Under the pieces are notes generated by a model, which ran no database searches, had not been told where the DNA came from, and saw nothing but the letters and a program-made list of their open reading frames with translations. Position numbers and translations under genes: made by a program. 64,000 nt of DNA from Rhizobiaceae bacterium. Its GTDB lineage: Bacteria; Pseudomonadota; Alphaproteobacteria; Rhizobiales; Rhizobiaceae. The stretch covers positions 1-64,000 of the forward strand of contig JANQKQ010000033.1 in assembly GCA_028281105.1 (NCBI GenBank), read 5' to 3'. Below, piece by piece: positions 9,404 to 18,388 of this stretch (the stretch's first letter is position 1; the number at the start of each line of letters is the position of its first letter).

Positions 9404-9838
9404 TCACCGCCGCACGATAATCCGCGCGTTCGCCGGCCCCACCCCCTCCACCATCTGGAACAGCTTCCTCGCATTGTCCGGGTGCAGGCGCACGCAGCCG
9501 TGCGAGGCGGGGCGGCCTAGGTTTTTGATGTATTCGGTGCCGTGGACGGCGTAGCCGCCCTTGAAGAAGATCGAATGGGGCATCGGCGACATGTTGTATT
9601 TGCGCGAGTGCCACATGGTGTGCATGCGCGTGGGCCGGTAGGTGCCCGTCGGCGTCACGTAGCCGCGCCGCGCGGTGGAGACCTTCCATACGTGCTGCAG
9701 GCGGCCGTAGCGGTAGACCTTCATCGTCTGTTCGGACAGGTCGATGCGCGCTTCCAACGCCGCCGCCAGTGCGGTTCCGCCCCAGGTGCCGAATACCAAC
9801 GCGCCGGCCAACACTATTGCTGACAATCCCGTTTTCAT
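9404..9838 (-). CDS. L,D-transpeptidase (YkuD domain), exported
   Basis: A 144-residue protein with a signal peptide (residues 1-26, ending ALAAALEA) and a compact YkuD domain. The catalytic motif is complete: YAVHGTEY with H99 and the SHGCVRLH block with the nucleophile C115. Such enzymes form 3-3 cross-links in peptidoglycan or attach proteins to it in the periplasm. I prefer the ATG at 9838, since AAAGGG lies about 9 nt upstream; an ATG at 9847 is too close to that site. The protein lacks a separate peptidoglycan-binding domain, so it is a minimal family member. It stands alone between repeat DNA and a gene-free region. Confidence 0.92.
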   Translation of the reverse strand: MKTGLSAIVLAGALVFGTWGGTALAAALEARIDLSEQTMKVYRYGRLQHVWKVSTARRGYVTPTGTYRPTRMHTMWHSRKYNMSPMPHSIFFKGGYAVHGTEYIKNLGRPASHGCVRLHPDNARKLFQMVEGVGPANARIIVRR

Positions 9839-10245
9839 CGAATTCATCCCTTTTTTGGTCCAACTCCCTGGAATCACTTGATAACCCGTTCGCGCGTCTA
9901 AAGCCATACGAGCGACCGATCTCACGAATTGTTCATACGGGCGGTTTCTCCGCCCCGAACCCGAAGGGTTAGCAAGCGCGACCGCGCGCCATTTGATCTA
10001 TCTCGCGCGAGTTCGCTTCGCTCACCGCTCCGACGGGGCGGCCTGACCGGCCGGCGGCCATTCGGCCTTGCGAACCCTGCGGGTTCGAACTTTCTCCTGC
10101 AAGGCGCGCCTGCCGGTCGGGCCGCGCTCAAACAGCCGATAGGCGATAGTGCATAAAAGATGCAGGCCCGAGCGGAGCGAGGAATAGCCGCGAGATCAAT
10201 CAAAGCCTCATTGCACCACCCACGAACCTATGGAACCATCGCGCG
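9839..10245. other. Intergenic region, no gene seen
   Basis: About 400 bp without a credible reading frame. It holds a CGAACC-CTGCG-GGTTCG inverted repeat at 10071-10087 and a related GAACCCGAAGGGTT at 9957-9970. No promoter could be assigned with confidence. Confidence 0.4.
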
Positions 10246-11526
10246 ATGACCGACCCGATTGAAGCCACCGCCCGCTCGATCGCCGAACGCACCGACGAAC
10301 TGGTCGCGCTCACCGTCGATCTGGTGCGCTTTCCCACCATCAACCCGCCGGGCGAGGCCTATGCGCCGTGCGCGGAATATATCGGCCGGCGGATGCAGGC
10401 GTCGGGGTTCGAGGTCTCGTACATGCGCGGCCACGATACGCCTGGCGACACTGACGCCTATCCGCGCACCAATGTGATCGCGCGGCTGGAGGGTAAGCGG
10501 CTCGGCCCGACGGTGCATTTCAATTCCCACATCGACGTGGTCGAGGTCGGCCACGACTGGAGCGTCGACCCGTTCGAGGCAACGGTGCGCGACGGCAAGG
10601 TGTTCGGCCGGGGCACCTGCGACATGAAGGGCGGGCTCGCCGCCTCGATCGTCGCGGTGGAAAGCTATATCCGCGCCAACCCGGACTTTCCCGGCGCGAT
10701 CGAGGTCTCCGGCACGGTGGACGAGGAATCCGGCGGCATCGGCGGCGTCGCCTATCTGGCGTCCAAGGGCCTGTTCTCCAAGCCCCGGGTCGATCATGTG
10801 ATCATCCCCGAGCCGCTCAACAAGGATCGCGTCTGCCTGGGCCATCGCGGCGTGTGGTGGGCGGAGATCGAAACCAGGGGCGAGATCGCCCACGGCTCGA
10901 TGCCATTCGCGGGCGATTGCGCGGTGCGCCACATGGGGGCGGTGATCGAGGCGTTCGAGCGCGACCTGTTCCCGGCGCTGGCCGCCAAGCGCACCAAGAT
11001 GCCGGTGGTGCCCGACGGCGCGAAGCAGTCGACCATGAACATCAACTCGATCCATGGCGGCATGAGCGACGACTATACGGGGCTGCCCAGCGCCAACGTG
11101 CCGGACTCCTGCAAGCTGGTCATCGACCGCCGCTTCCTGATCGAGGAGCAGCTGGAAGAGGTGAAGGCCGAAGTGATCGACATATTGGAAGGGCTGAAGG
11201 CCGGGCGGCCGAAGTTCGACTATTCGATCACGGACGTGCTGGAAGTGCTGCCGCTGATGACCGACAAGGACGGGCCGGTGGCGCAGGCCGTATCCGACGG
11301 CATCCGCCACGTGTTCGGCCGCGAGCCCGACTATGTGATCTCGCCCGGTACTTACGACCAAAAGCACATCGCCCGCATCGGCCACCTGCACGACTGCGTC
11401 GCTTACGGCCCGGGCATTCTCGACCTGGCGCACCGGCCGGACGAGTTCGTCGGCATCGACGACATGGTCGAGAGCGCCACCGTGATGGCGCACGCCATGC
11501 ATCATCTGCTGACAGGTCGCTCGTGA
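10246..11526 (+). CDS. M20-family metallopeptidase/deacylase (ArgE/DapE-like)
   Basis: A 426-residue cytoplasmic zinc amidohydrolase of the ArgE/DapE/CPG2 group, which cleave an amide bond next to a carboxylate. The metal and catalytic motifs are present: HFNSHIDVVEVG, with the Asp two residues after the His, GRGTCDMKGGLAA with the bridging Asp, VDEESGGIGG with the general-base Glu, and a C-terminal YGPGILDLAHRPDEFV that supplies the last His and follows the dimerisation lid domain. The gene lies 94 bp before an oligopeptide-type binding protein and probably hydrolyses what that transporter imports (a dipeptide or an N-acyl amino acid). The true substrate cannot be read from sequence, and the argE or dapE label would be a guess. 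Confidence 0.9.
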   Translation: MTDPIEATARSIAERTDELVALTVDLVRFPTINPPGEAYAPCAEYIGRRMQASGFEVSYMRGHDTPGDTDAYPRTNVIARLEGKRLGPTVHFNSHIDVVEVGHDWSVDPFEATVRDGKVFGRGTCDMKGGLAASIVAVESYIRANPDFPGAIEVSGTVDEESGGIGGVAYLASKGLFSKPRVDHVIIPEPLNKDRVCLGHRGVWWAEIETRGEIAHGSMPFAGDCAVRHMGAVIEAFERDLFPALAAKRTKMPVVPDGAKQSTMNINSIHGGMSDDYTGLPSANVPDSCKLVIDRRFLIEEQLEEVKAEVIDILEGLKAGRPKFDYSITDVLEVLPLMTDKDGPVAQAVSDGIRHVFGREPDYVISPGTYDQKHIARIGHLHDCVAYGPGILDLAHRPDEFVGIDDMVESATVMAHAMHHLLTGRS

Positions 11527-11620
11527 GCGGCTACAACTAGCTAAACGACGGGCGGAGCAATCCAATGCAGCGGCGGGTTTGCTCTGGCGATAATCCCATA
11601 AACCCAGGGAGGATTGAAAA

Positions 11621-13132
11621 ATGAGATTCGTGAACGTTCGCTCGGCTGCATTGGCCACGGCCATCTCGCTCGGTCTCGCCGCCACGGCCTTGACCGGCGC
11701 GGCGCTGGCGGCCAGCCACGCCCGCACCGACATCATCTTCGGCTTGGTACTGGAACCGCCGCATCTCGACCCGACCGCCAGCGCGGCCGCGGCAATCGAC
11801 GAGGTGGTCTACGCCAACGTGTTCGAGGGCCTGACCCGCATCAACCGCAACGGTGCGGTCAAGCCGGCGCTGGCGGAGAGCTGGGAGGTCTCCGAGGACG
11901 GCAAGACCTACACGTTCAAGTTGCGCACCGGGGTGAAGTTCCACGATGGCGCCGATTTCACCGCCGATGACGTGAAGTTCTCGCTGGATCGCGCGCGCGC
12001 CGAGGATTCGGTCAACGCGCAGAAGGGCCTGTTCAAGGCGATCGAGGCCGTCGAGGTGGTGGACGACGCCACGGTCCGCGTCACGCTCTCCTCTCCGGCC
12101 GGCAACTTCCTGTTCAACATGGGCTGGGGCGACGCGATCATCGTCGATCCGGCTTCCGCTGAATCGAACCAGTCCAATCCCGTCGGCACCGGCCCGTTCA
12201 AGTTCTCCAACTGGGCCAAGGGCAGCGCCATCGAACTGGTGCGCAACGAAGGCTACTGGGGCGACGCGGTAGCGCTGACCAAGGCGACGTTCCGCATCAT
12301 TCCCGATCCGGCCGCCGCGGTCGCCGCGCTGCTGGCCGAGGACGTGGACGCGTTCGCCAACGTGCCCTCGCCCGAGGCGATCCCGCAGTTCCAGGCCGAC
12401 CCGCGCTTCACCGTGGTGGTGGGCTCCACCGAGGGCGAGACCATCCTGTCCATCAACAACAAGCAGCCGCCGTTCGACGATGTGCGCGTGCGCCGCGCCA
12501 TTGCGCATGCGATCGACCGCCAGGCGATCATCGACGGCGCCATGTTCGGGCTTGGCACGCCGATCGGCACCCACTTCGCGCCGCACCACCCGGCCTATGA
12601 GGACCTGATCGACACCTATCCGCGCGATCTGGACAAGGCCAGGGCGCTGCTCGCCGAGGCCGGCCACGCGGACGGTTTCAAAGCGACACTGCGCCTGCCG
12701 CCGCCCAGCTATGCCCGCCGTGGCGGCGAGATCATCGCGGCTTCGCTGCGAGAGATCGGCATCGAACTGGAGATCATTCCGGTCGAATGGGCGCAGTGGC
12801 TGGAGCAGGCTTTCCGCGGCAAGGACTACGATCTGACCATGGTATCGCACACCGAGCCCCAGGACATCGGCATCTACGCCAATCCCGACTACTACTTCCA
12901 GTACGACTCCAAGCCGTTCCAGGACACGATAGCCGAGCTTAACGTCACCGTGGACGCCGAGGCTCGCTACGAACTGATGCGCAAGGCCCAGCGCATCATC
13001 ACTGAAGACGCAGTCAACGGCTACCTGTTCCAGCTCGCCAAGGCCGGCGTATGGAACGCCAAGCTGCGCGGCCTGTGGGAGAACTCGCCGGTCCAGGCCA
13101 ACGACCTGACCGAGGTGCACTGGGCGGAGTAG
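11621..13132 (+). CDS. ABC transporter substrate-binding protein (SBP_bac_5, oligopeptide type)
   Basis: A 503-residue periplasmic binding protein. Residues 1-31 are a signal peptide (ALAASHA cut region). Family features include PPHLDPTASAA near the N-terminus, PALAESWEVSEDGKTYTFKL, GVKFHDGADFTADDVKFSLDR and DVRVRRAIAHAIDRQAII. The start ATG at 11621 follows GGGAGGATTGAAAA. This family binds dipeptides, oligopeptides, opines, nickel or glutathione. The M20 peptidase upstream favours a peptide-like ligand. Its permease and ATPase genes are most likely those at 14306-17783 on the same strand, but a terminator-like hairpin and an opposing gene lie between. Confidence 0.92.
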   Translation: MRFVNVRSAALATAISLGLAATALTGAALAASHARTDIIFGLVLEPPHLDPTASAAAAIDEVVYANVFEGLTRINRNGAVKPALAESWEVSEDGKTYTFKLRTGVKFHDGADFTADDVKFSLDRARAEDSVNAQKGLFKAIEAVEVVDDATVRVTLSSPAGNFLFNMGWGDAIIVDPASAESNQSNPVGTGPFKFSNWAKGSAIELVRNEGYWGDAVALTKATFRIIPDPAAAVAALLAEDVDAFANVPSPEAIPQFQADPRFTVVVGSTEGETILSINNKQPPFDDVRVRRAIAHAIDRQAIIDGAMFGLGTPIGTHFAPHHPAYEDLIDTYPRDLDKARALLAEAGHADGFKATLRLPPPSYARRGGEIIAASLREIGIELEIIPVEWAQWLEQAFRGKDYDLTMVSHTEPQDIGIYANPDYYFQYDSKPFQDTIAELNVTVDAEARYELMRKAQRIITEDAVNGYLFQLAKAGVWNAKLRGLWENSPVQANDLTEVHWAE

Positions 13133-13152
13133 GCTGATCGGGATCGTATAAA

Positions 13153-13178
13153 AAGGGGCGCCGCCAGCGGCGCCCCTT
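13153..13178. terminator. Bidirectional terminator hairpin
   Basis: AAGGGGCGCCG-CCAG-CGGCGCCCCTT is a perfect 11-bp stem, preceded by AAAA on the left and followed by TTCTCGTT on the right. It lies between two converging genes and probably ends both transcripts. Confidence 0.8.
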
Positions 13179-13220
13179 CTCGTTGTCTCCAGGCCAGATG
13201 GCCTGCCCGTCGGCAAACGT

Positions 13221-13904
13221 CTAGCTGGCTGCGTGATACAGCCTGTTGTAGAGCATCGGGCCCTTGATGTGGGGAGCCACCGTCTTGGCGATCGCCAGAA
13301 TCGCCAGGTCCGCCAGCGGCTCCAGGATGATCACGGTCATATACGCAACACCGAACGATCCCACCGAGACGAGGTTTTCGGCGCCGAAGCCCTGGCCATA
13401 GAATGCCCAGAACGCAACCCAGGCGACCACGCCGCCCTGATAAGCCGTCGATAGCGCCAGGGCCTGCCAATACTTGACCTCGACATAGGGCGTTTGCGCC
13501 GGAATGATGCGCTTGGCCAGCAGGCTGACCGCCCACAACGGGACGATGAGCGTGGTGACGTTGATGGCGTATTGCGGCAGGTCCGCCGGGGCGAACAGCA
13601 CCCCTTGCAGCAGCAATCCGCCCGCCAGGCCGATCGCCGCGGGGCCCGCGCCGAATATCAGATACAGCGTGGCCCCCAAGATGAAGTGCACCTCGGAGAC
13701 GCCCACCGGATAGTGCGGCAGGACCTCGAAGAAGCAGAAGACGAGCGCCATCGTAACCACGGAGCGCAGCGCCAGCGCCGCCGCCCCGCCGTCCTGACGA
13801 ACGGTATCCACGGCCATCTTGGCGGCCAGTCCGAAGGACGCGACCGCGGTTGCGTAACTCAGAGCGATCTTGGCACCGTCAACGATGCCGGGTTCGATAT
13901 GCAT
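13221..13904 (-). CDS. cbiM: CbiM-like cobalt ECF transporter membrane component
   Basis: A 227-residue integral membrane protein with about six hydrophobic segments. The N-terminus MHIEPG matches the MHIxxG start of CbiM/NikM proteins, in which the N-terminal Met-His takes part in binding cobalt or nickel; VSEVHFILGATLYLIFG and the following LLLQGVLF segment are also family-like. The start at 13904 is set by AGGAG about 7 nt upstream and by this conserved N-terminus. A complete cobalamin riboswitch lies immediately upstream, which makes cobalt, rather than nickel, the likely ion. No cbiN, cbiQ or cbiO is adjacent, so the ATPase and transmembrane partners must be encoded elsewhere or the protein acts alone. 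Confidence 0.85.
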   Translation of the reverse strand: MHIEPGIVDGAKIALSYATAVASFGLAAKMAVDTVRQDGGAAALALRSVVTMALVFCFFEVLPHYPVGVSEVHFILGATLYLIFGAGPAAIGLAGGLLLQGVLFAPADLPQYAINVTTLIVPLWAVSLLAKRIIPAQTPYVEVKYWQALALSTAYQGGVVAWVAFWAFYGQGFGAENLVSVGSFGVAYMTVIILEPLADLAILAIAKTVAPHIKGPMLYNRLYHAAS

Positions 13905-13954
13905 GGAACTACTCCTTTCTGCACCCACCGTGCAAAGGTCTATGTGAAGCGCCT

Positions 13955-14175
13955 GAAGGCGCCGGTTGCGATGGCAGGTCTCCTGGCTCGCGGATCAGCG
14001 TTTCACCCGCCTTCCCAGCTCGCGCTTGAGCGCTTTGTGGCCAGTGGCGTTTTGGGTGTCGCTCGCCGCTCACAGTTGCGGGGGCAGCCACGGATTCGGT
14101 CCCTGTTGGGTACGCCTCGCCGTGTTCCCATTTAATCCGCCGCGCGAATTGCTTGGCGGAACCATCGGTTCGACT
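13955..14175 (-). ncRNA. Cobalamin riboswitch
   Basis: Read on the minus strand the region shows the hallmark elements in order: TTAAATGGGAACACGGCG, CCGTGGCTGCCCCCGCAACT, GCCACTGG, GGGAAGGCGGGTGAA, and the B12 box CGAGCCAGGAGACCTGCC at 13973-13990. It ends about 50 nt before the start of the cbiM-like gene at 13904. It is expected to shut that gene off when adenosyl- or methylcobalamin is plentiful. Outer boundaries are approximate. Confidence 0.95.
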
Positions 14176-14305
14176 GTGGGTGAAAATGCCAATCGATGCA
14201 AGCGCCGCACACGTCGTCATTGTGTGCGGCGTCAAGCGAAAATCACGAGCGTTCTCGCGTCGATTGCGTCTTCCCGCCCCCGCCCGCCCGCGCTAACTTC
14301 AGCCC

Positions 14306-15256
14306 ATGGCCTATTTCCTGGTGCGCCGGCTCGGCTCGTTGATCATCACCTTGGGCGTCGCCACCGTCGTGATCTTTGCCGTTCTTGAGATCGTGCCCGG
14401 CGACCCGGCGCTGATGATGCTGGGCGTCAACGCCAACGAGGAAAACCTGGCGGCGCTGCGCGAGCAGATGGGCCTGCATCTGCCGCCGACGACGCGCTAC
14501 TGGAACTGGGTGAGCGGGCTCATCGTCGGCGACTTCGGTACCAGCTACACCTATTCGGTACCGGTGGCGGAGCTGATCGGCGAGCGGCTGTGGGTCTCGC
14601 TGCCGCTGGCGGTGCTGGCGCTGTTGCTGTCGACCGTTATTGCCATACCCGTCGGCGCGTTCGCCGCAGCACGGCGCGGGCGGGGCGGCGACGCCGGTGT
14701 GATGGGCCTCACCCAGCTGGGCATCGCCATTCCCAACTTCTGGTTCGCGCTGCTGCTCGTCTACGTTTTCGCGATCACGTTTCGCGTCGTACCGGCGGGT
14801 GGCTTTCCCGGCTGGCAGGCGGGGTTTTGGACGGCGCTCACCTCGCTGGTGCTGCCGGCGATCGCGCTGGCGTTGCCGCAGGCGGCGATCCTATCGCGGG
14901 TCACCCGCTCGGCGCTGTTGGAGACGCTGGGCGAGGATTACATTCGCACCGCGCGCGCAAAGGGGCTGTCGCGCTCCGCCGTGCTGTGGCGACACGCGCT
15001 CACCAACGCGCTCATCCCGGTGTTCACCATCCTGGGCCTGCAGTTCGCCTTCCTGCTGGCCGGCACCATCATCATCGAGAACGTGTTCTACCTTCCCGGT
15101 CTCGGCCGGCTGATCTTCCAGGCGATCACCCAGCGCGATCTCATCGTGGTCGAAAGCGTCGTGGTGCTGCTGGTCGCCACCGTCATCGTCATCAACTTCA
15201 TCGTCGACATCGCCTATGCCTGGGTCGACCCCCGGCTCAGGGCCGGCTCGCGATGA
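14306..15256 (+). CDS. ABC transporter permease (DppB-like)
   Basis: A 316-residue inner-membrane permease with about six transmembrane helices. The N-terminus MAYFLVRRLGSLIITLGVATVV is typical of DppB/OppB proteins, and the EAA-type loop is visible around EDYIRTARAKGLSRSAVLWRHALTNALIPV (about 210-240). The start ATG at 14306 has no clear Shine-Dalgarno sequence. The gene overlaps the next permease by an ATGA. It is the first gene of a three-gene unit with the second permease and the fused ATPase. The riboswitch-controlled gene upstream is on the other strand, so the promoter must lie within about 14176-14300 or be shared divergently. Confidence 0.92.
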   Translation: MAYFLVRRLGSLIITLGVATVVIFAVLEIVPGDPALMMLGVNANEENLAALREQMGLHLPPTTRYWNWVSGLIVGDFGTSYTYSVPVAELIGERLWVSLPLAVLALLLSTVIAIPVGAFAAARRGRGGDAGVMGLTQLGIAIPNFWFALLLVYVFAITFRVVPAGGFPGWQAGFWTALTSLVLPAIALALPQAAILSRVTRSALLETLGEDYIRTARAKGLSRSAVLWRHALTNALIPVFTILGLQFAFLLAGTIIIENVFYLPGLGRLIFQAITQRDLIVVESVVVLLVATVIVINFIVDIAYAWVDPRLRAGSR

Positions 15257-16137
15257 GCCTCGACGGCCCCGCCCTCGCCCCGGCGCCGGAACGGGAGAAC
15301 TGGCGCCACTTCGCCGCCAAGGCGATGGGCAACCGCTCGTTCGTGATCGGCGGACTGATCACCGCGATCGTCGCGGCGATGGCGCTGGGTTCGTATGGCT
15401 GGACGCCGCATGACGTTACCGACCTGGACGTGGCCAGTCGGCTGAAGAAGCCGTCGAACCTGTTCTGGTTCGGAACCGACCACTTCGGCCGCGACATCTT
15501 CTCCATGATCATGGTGGGCGCGCGCAACTCGATCGCGGTCGCATTGATCGCGGTGGGCATCGGCGTCGTCATCGGCGTGCCGCTGGGCACGCTGGCGGCG
15601 GCGCGGCGCGGCGCGGTCGACGAGGTGCTGATGCGGTTCAACGATCTCGTCTTCGCCTTCCCGGCGCTGCTGTCGGCGGTCATGATCACGGCGATCTTCG
15701 GGCCCGGCGCGGTCAACGCGATCATCGCCATCGGCATCTTCAACATCCCCGTGTTCGCCCGCGTCGCGCGCGGGGCAGCGCTCGCCATCTGGCCGCGCGA
15801 ATTCATCATGGCCGCCCAGGTGGCCGGCAAGGGCATGATCCGCATCACGATCGAACACATCCTGCCCAACATCGCCAACATCCTGCTGGTCCAGGCCACT
15901 ATCCAGTTCTCGCTCGGCATCCTGGCGGAGGCGGGCCTTTCCTACGTGGGTCTGGGCACCCAGCCGCCCTGGCCGAGCTGGGGACGCATGCTGTTCGAGG
16001 CGCAGACGATGATGAGCTTCGCCCCGCATATGGCGATCTTTCCGGGCCTCGCCATCGTTATCACCGTGCTGGGGCTCAACCTTCTGGGCGACGGCCTGCG
16101 CGACGTCCTCGACCCCCGACTGCGGCGAGAGCGATGA
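15253..16137 (+). CDS. ABC transporter permease (DppC-like)
   Basis: A 294-residue permease of the DppC/OppC type. It has an N-terminal hydrophobic helix (about 25-45), the family motif FGTDHFGRDIFSMIMVGAR (about 75-95), and the EAA loop REFIMAAQVAGKGMIRITIEHILPN (about 180-205). The start ATG at 15253 overlaps the stop of the previous gene, so the two are translationally coupled and their products should form a heterodimeric channel. An ATGA overlap with the ATPase gene follows. The C-terminus (LDPRLRRER) is as usual for the family. Confidence 0.93.
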   Translation: MSLDGPALAPAPERENWRHFAAKAMGNRSFVIGGLITAIVAAMALGSYGWTPHDVTDLDVASRLKKPSNLFWFGTDHFGRDIFSMIMVGARNSIAVALIAVGIGVVIGVPLGTLAAARRGAVDEVLMRFNDLVFAFPALLSAVMITAIFGPGAVNAIIAIGIFNIPVFARVARGAALAIWPREFIMAAQVAGKGMIRITIEHILPNIANILLVQATIQFSLGILAEAGLSYVGLGTQPPWPSWGRMLFEAQTMMSFAPHMAIFPGLAIVITVLGLNLLGDGLRDVLDPRLRRER

Positions 16138-17783
16138 CGAGACGGGTGTTGAAGAGCGAGCCACTGTTGGCGATCGAAGGGCTCGATCTGGCGATCGGGG
16201 AAACGCCGATCCTGCACGGCATCGATCTGTCGATCGAACCGGGGCGCATCATGGGACTGGTCGGCGAATCCGGCTCCGGTAAGTCGCTTACCGCGCTGGC
16301 CGCCATGCAGCTCCTGCCGGCCGGCGCGAAGGTTTCCGGCGCCATCCGGTTCGACGGGCGCCAGTTGCTGGAGTTGGACGAGCCGGCGATGTGCGACCTG
16401 CGCGGCGATGAGATCGGCATGGTGTTCCAGGAGCCGATGACGGCGCTCAATCCGGTCAAATCCATCGGCGAGCAGATCGCCGAAGGCATCCGGCTGCATG
16501 CCGGCGTGGACCGGGCGACTGCCGCCGAGCGCGCACGCACCACGCTAGAACAGGTGGGGCTCGAGGCGATGCCGCTGACGCGCTACCCGCACGAACTGTC
16601 GGGCGGCCAGCGCCAGCGTGTGGGCATCGCGATCGCCTGCGCCATGCAGCCGAAGCTGTTGATCGCCGATGAGCCCACCACGGCGCTCGACGTAACCATC
16701 CAGGCGCAGATCCTCGAACTGCTGAGCGCGCTGGTGGCCGACAACGACATGGCGCTGTTGCTGATCAGCCACGATCTCGGCGTCGTCGCCGATATGGCGG
16801 ACGACATCACCGTCCTCAAGGACGGCCGCGTGATGGAGGCCGGGCCGACCGTGCCCGTGCTCAAGCGCCGTCGTCATCCCTACACCAGACAGTTGGCGGA
16901 GGCCTCGACCCATGCGCCGGCGAAGCCCGCACAGCCCGTCACATCGGCAGGCGCGGCGCGCGACGGGCTTGAGCCGTTGTTGTCGGTGCGCGAGCTTGTC
17001 TGCGAATATCCCGGCACCCGCACCTCGCTTTTCTCGCGGCCATCGCCGTTTCGCGCCATTGATCGCGTGTCGTTCGATCTGTTCACCGGCCAGACCATGG
17101 GGCTGGTTGGTGAGTCGGGTTGCGGCAAGTCCACCCTGGCGCGCACCCTGCTCGGTCTGCAGCGGCCGGCCTCCGGCGCCATTGAATTCGAAGGCGAAGC
17201 GCTCGAAGCGGCCGACCCCGACACCTATGCGCGCGCACGCCGACACATGCAGGTGGTGTTCCAAGATCCCTACGGTTCGTTTAACCCGCGCCACAAGGTG
17301 GAACGGCTGGTCGGCGAGCCGCTGCACCTGGTTCCGGGCCTGGCGGCCGACCAAAAGCGGGACAGAGTGGTGACCGCGCTGGCCTCGGTGGGCTTGAGCG
17401 CGGGCGATCTCGACAAATATCCGCACGAGTTTTCCGGCGGACAGCGCCAGCGCCTGGCGATCGCACGAGCCCTGGTGACCGAGCCGCGGCTGATCATCGC
17501 CGATGAGCCGGTCTCGGCGCTGGACGTGTCGATCCGCGCGCAGATTCTCGACCTGCTGGCCGAACTGCGCGACCGGCTCTCGGTGGCCTATCTGTTCATC
17601 AGCCACGACCTGACGGTGGTTCGCGTGTTGTGCGACGACGTGCTGGTGATGAAGGACGGTCGTTTCATCGAACGCGGTTCCGCCGAAGAGCTGTTCGCCG
17701 CGCCGCGCGAGGCCTACACGAGGGAACTGATCGCCGCCGCGCCCGATCTGGCCGCGGCGATCGAGCGACGGTCCGCGGCGTGA
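16134..17783 (+). CDS. Fused ABC transporter ATPase (DppD-DppF type)
   Basis: A 549-residue protein holding two complete ABC ATPase domains. The first has Walker A GESGSGKS (about residues 43-50), signature [12 protein letters not shown] and Walker [13 protein letters not shown]. The second has Walker A GESGCGKS, signature [12 protein letters not shown] and Walker [13 protein letters not shown]. It therefore supplies both nucleotide-binding subunits for the permease pair encoded just upstream. The oligopeptide-type family is shown by HPYTRQLAE after the first domain. The gene overlaps its neighbour by ATGA and ends the operon; hairpins follow at 17802-17840 and 17861-17889. The import substrate is unknown. 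Confidence 0.95.
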   Translation: MTRRVLKSEPLLAIEGLDLAIGETPILHGIDLSIEPGRIMGLVGESGSGKSLTALAAMQLLPAGAKVSGAIRFDGRQLLELDEPAMCDLRGDEIGMVFQEPMTALNPVKSIGEQIAEGIRLHAGVDRATAAERARTTLEQVGLEAMPLTRYPHELSGGQRQRVGIAIACAMQPKLLIADEPTTALDVTIQAQILELLSALVADNDMALLLISHDLGVVADMADDITVLKDGRVMEAGPTVPVLKRRRHPYTRQLAEASTHAPAKPAQPVTSAGAARDGLEPLLSVRELVCEYPGTRTSLFSRPSPFRAIDRVSFDLFTGQTMGLVGESGCGKSTLARTLLGLQRPASGAIEFEGEALEAADPDTYARARRHMQVVFQDPYGSFNPRHKVERLVGEPLHLVPGLAADQKRDRVVTALASVGLSAGDLDKYPHEFSGGQRQRLAIARALVTEPRLIIADEPVSALDVSIRAQILDLLAELRDRLSVAYLFISHDLTVVRVLCDDVLVMKDGRFIERGSAEELFAAPREAYTRELIAAAPDLAAAIERRSAA

Positions 17784-17801
17784 GGGGGCCAGAAAAGAAA
17801 A

Positions 17802-17840
17802 CACCGGAAGCCACGTTTTGGATCCGTGGCGGTTCCGGTG
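17802..17840 (+). terminator. Hairpin after the ABC operon
   Basis: CACCGGAA-GCCACG pairs with CGTGGC-GG-TTCCGGTG around a 9-nt loop, with a 2-nt bulge. A second stem (GCCCCGG/CCGGGGC, 17861-17889) follows. No T-tract is directly attached, so it may be a weak or Rho-assisted end. The rest of 17784-18041 shows no gene. Confidence 0.5.
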
Positions 17841-18041
17841 CCGGTACCGATCGATTTTATGCCCCGGTACGCAGTACCTGATCCGGGGCTGAGGCAACGC
17901 GGTAACTCGTGCCTCGGCGCCCGTTTTAGGGGGAAGACGTAAACAGCCGGTTAGAATTGGGTTACGTGAAGATTAATGCGGCGTTTTTTTCGCTCGTTTC
18001 GCCGACGAAAAGGCCGCCCGTCGACCGTCGTTGGCCAAAGC

Positions 18042-18320
18042 CTATTTGAACTCGATCTCGACGAATGAGTATTCGAACGAGTTGGCGTTGATCACATTGT
18101 GATGCACGCCCTTTTCGCGAAAGTAGGACTGACCCGCCGACAGAGAGACCACGGTTTGCGTTCCGTCGGGCAGAACGATCTTCAAATCCCCATCCATGCC
18201 CGGCACCACCACATAATCATACTCATGGATGTGCTCGCCGGTCTCGGCGCCCGGCGCGAAACGCCATTCGGTCACCCGCGTTCGCGCATTGTCGATTTGC
18301 ACCGTCGCCTGTGCCTGCAT
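18042..18320 (-). CDS. Small cupin-domain protein
   Basis: A 92-residue single-domain beta-barrel cupin. Motif 1 is visible as FAPGAETGEHIHEYDYVVVPGMDGDLKIV (note HIHE and the following Gly pattern), and motif 2 as REKGVHHNVINANSFEYSFVEIE. Metal ligands would be the two His of HIH, the Glu, and one His of GVHHN. I place the start at 18320, where GAGG lies 9 nt upstream; two further in-frame ATGs at 18335 and 18356 lie close to or within the palindrome at 18344-18365. The enzyme activity, if any, is unknown. The gene is divergent from the homocysteine methyltransferase gene and shares its control region. Confidence 0.8.
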   Translation of the reverse strand: MQAQATVQIDNARTRVTEWRFAPGAETGEHIHEYDYVVVPGMDGDLKIVLPDGTQTVVSLSAGQSYFREKGVHHNVINANSFEYSFVEIEFK

Positions 18321-18343
18321 GGTAGACAACCTCATCTCCGATC

Positions 18344-18365
18344 GATATAAAGACATCTTTATATC
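18344..18365. promoter_or_regulatory. Palindromic operator GATATAAAGA-CA-TCTTTATATC
   Basis: A perfect inverted repeat with 10-bp arms and a 2-bp centre, located between the cupin gene and the homocysteine methyltransferase gene. The core ATATAAAGA-NN-TCTTTATAT is repeated exactly at 31015-31036 before the pterin methyltransferase gene. Its form suits a dimeric winged-helix repressor, such as the ArsR-family regulators of the methionine cycle described in alphaproteobacteria. Confidence 0.75.
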
Positions 18366-18388
18366 TTAATGCAGAAGAGGTAAAGGCG

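Noticed and set aside
18321..18388. SAM riboswitch before the homocysteine methyltransferase gene
   Set aside because: The gap is only 68 bp and is filled by the AT-rich palindrome, with no SAM-II or other riboswitch motifs.
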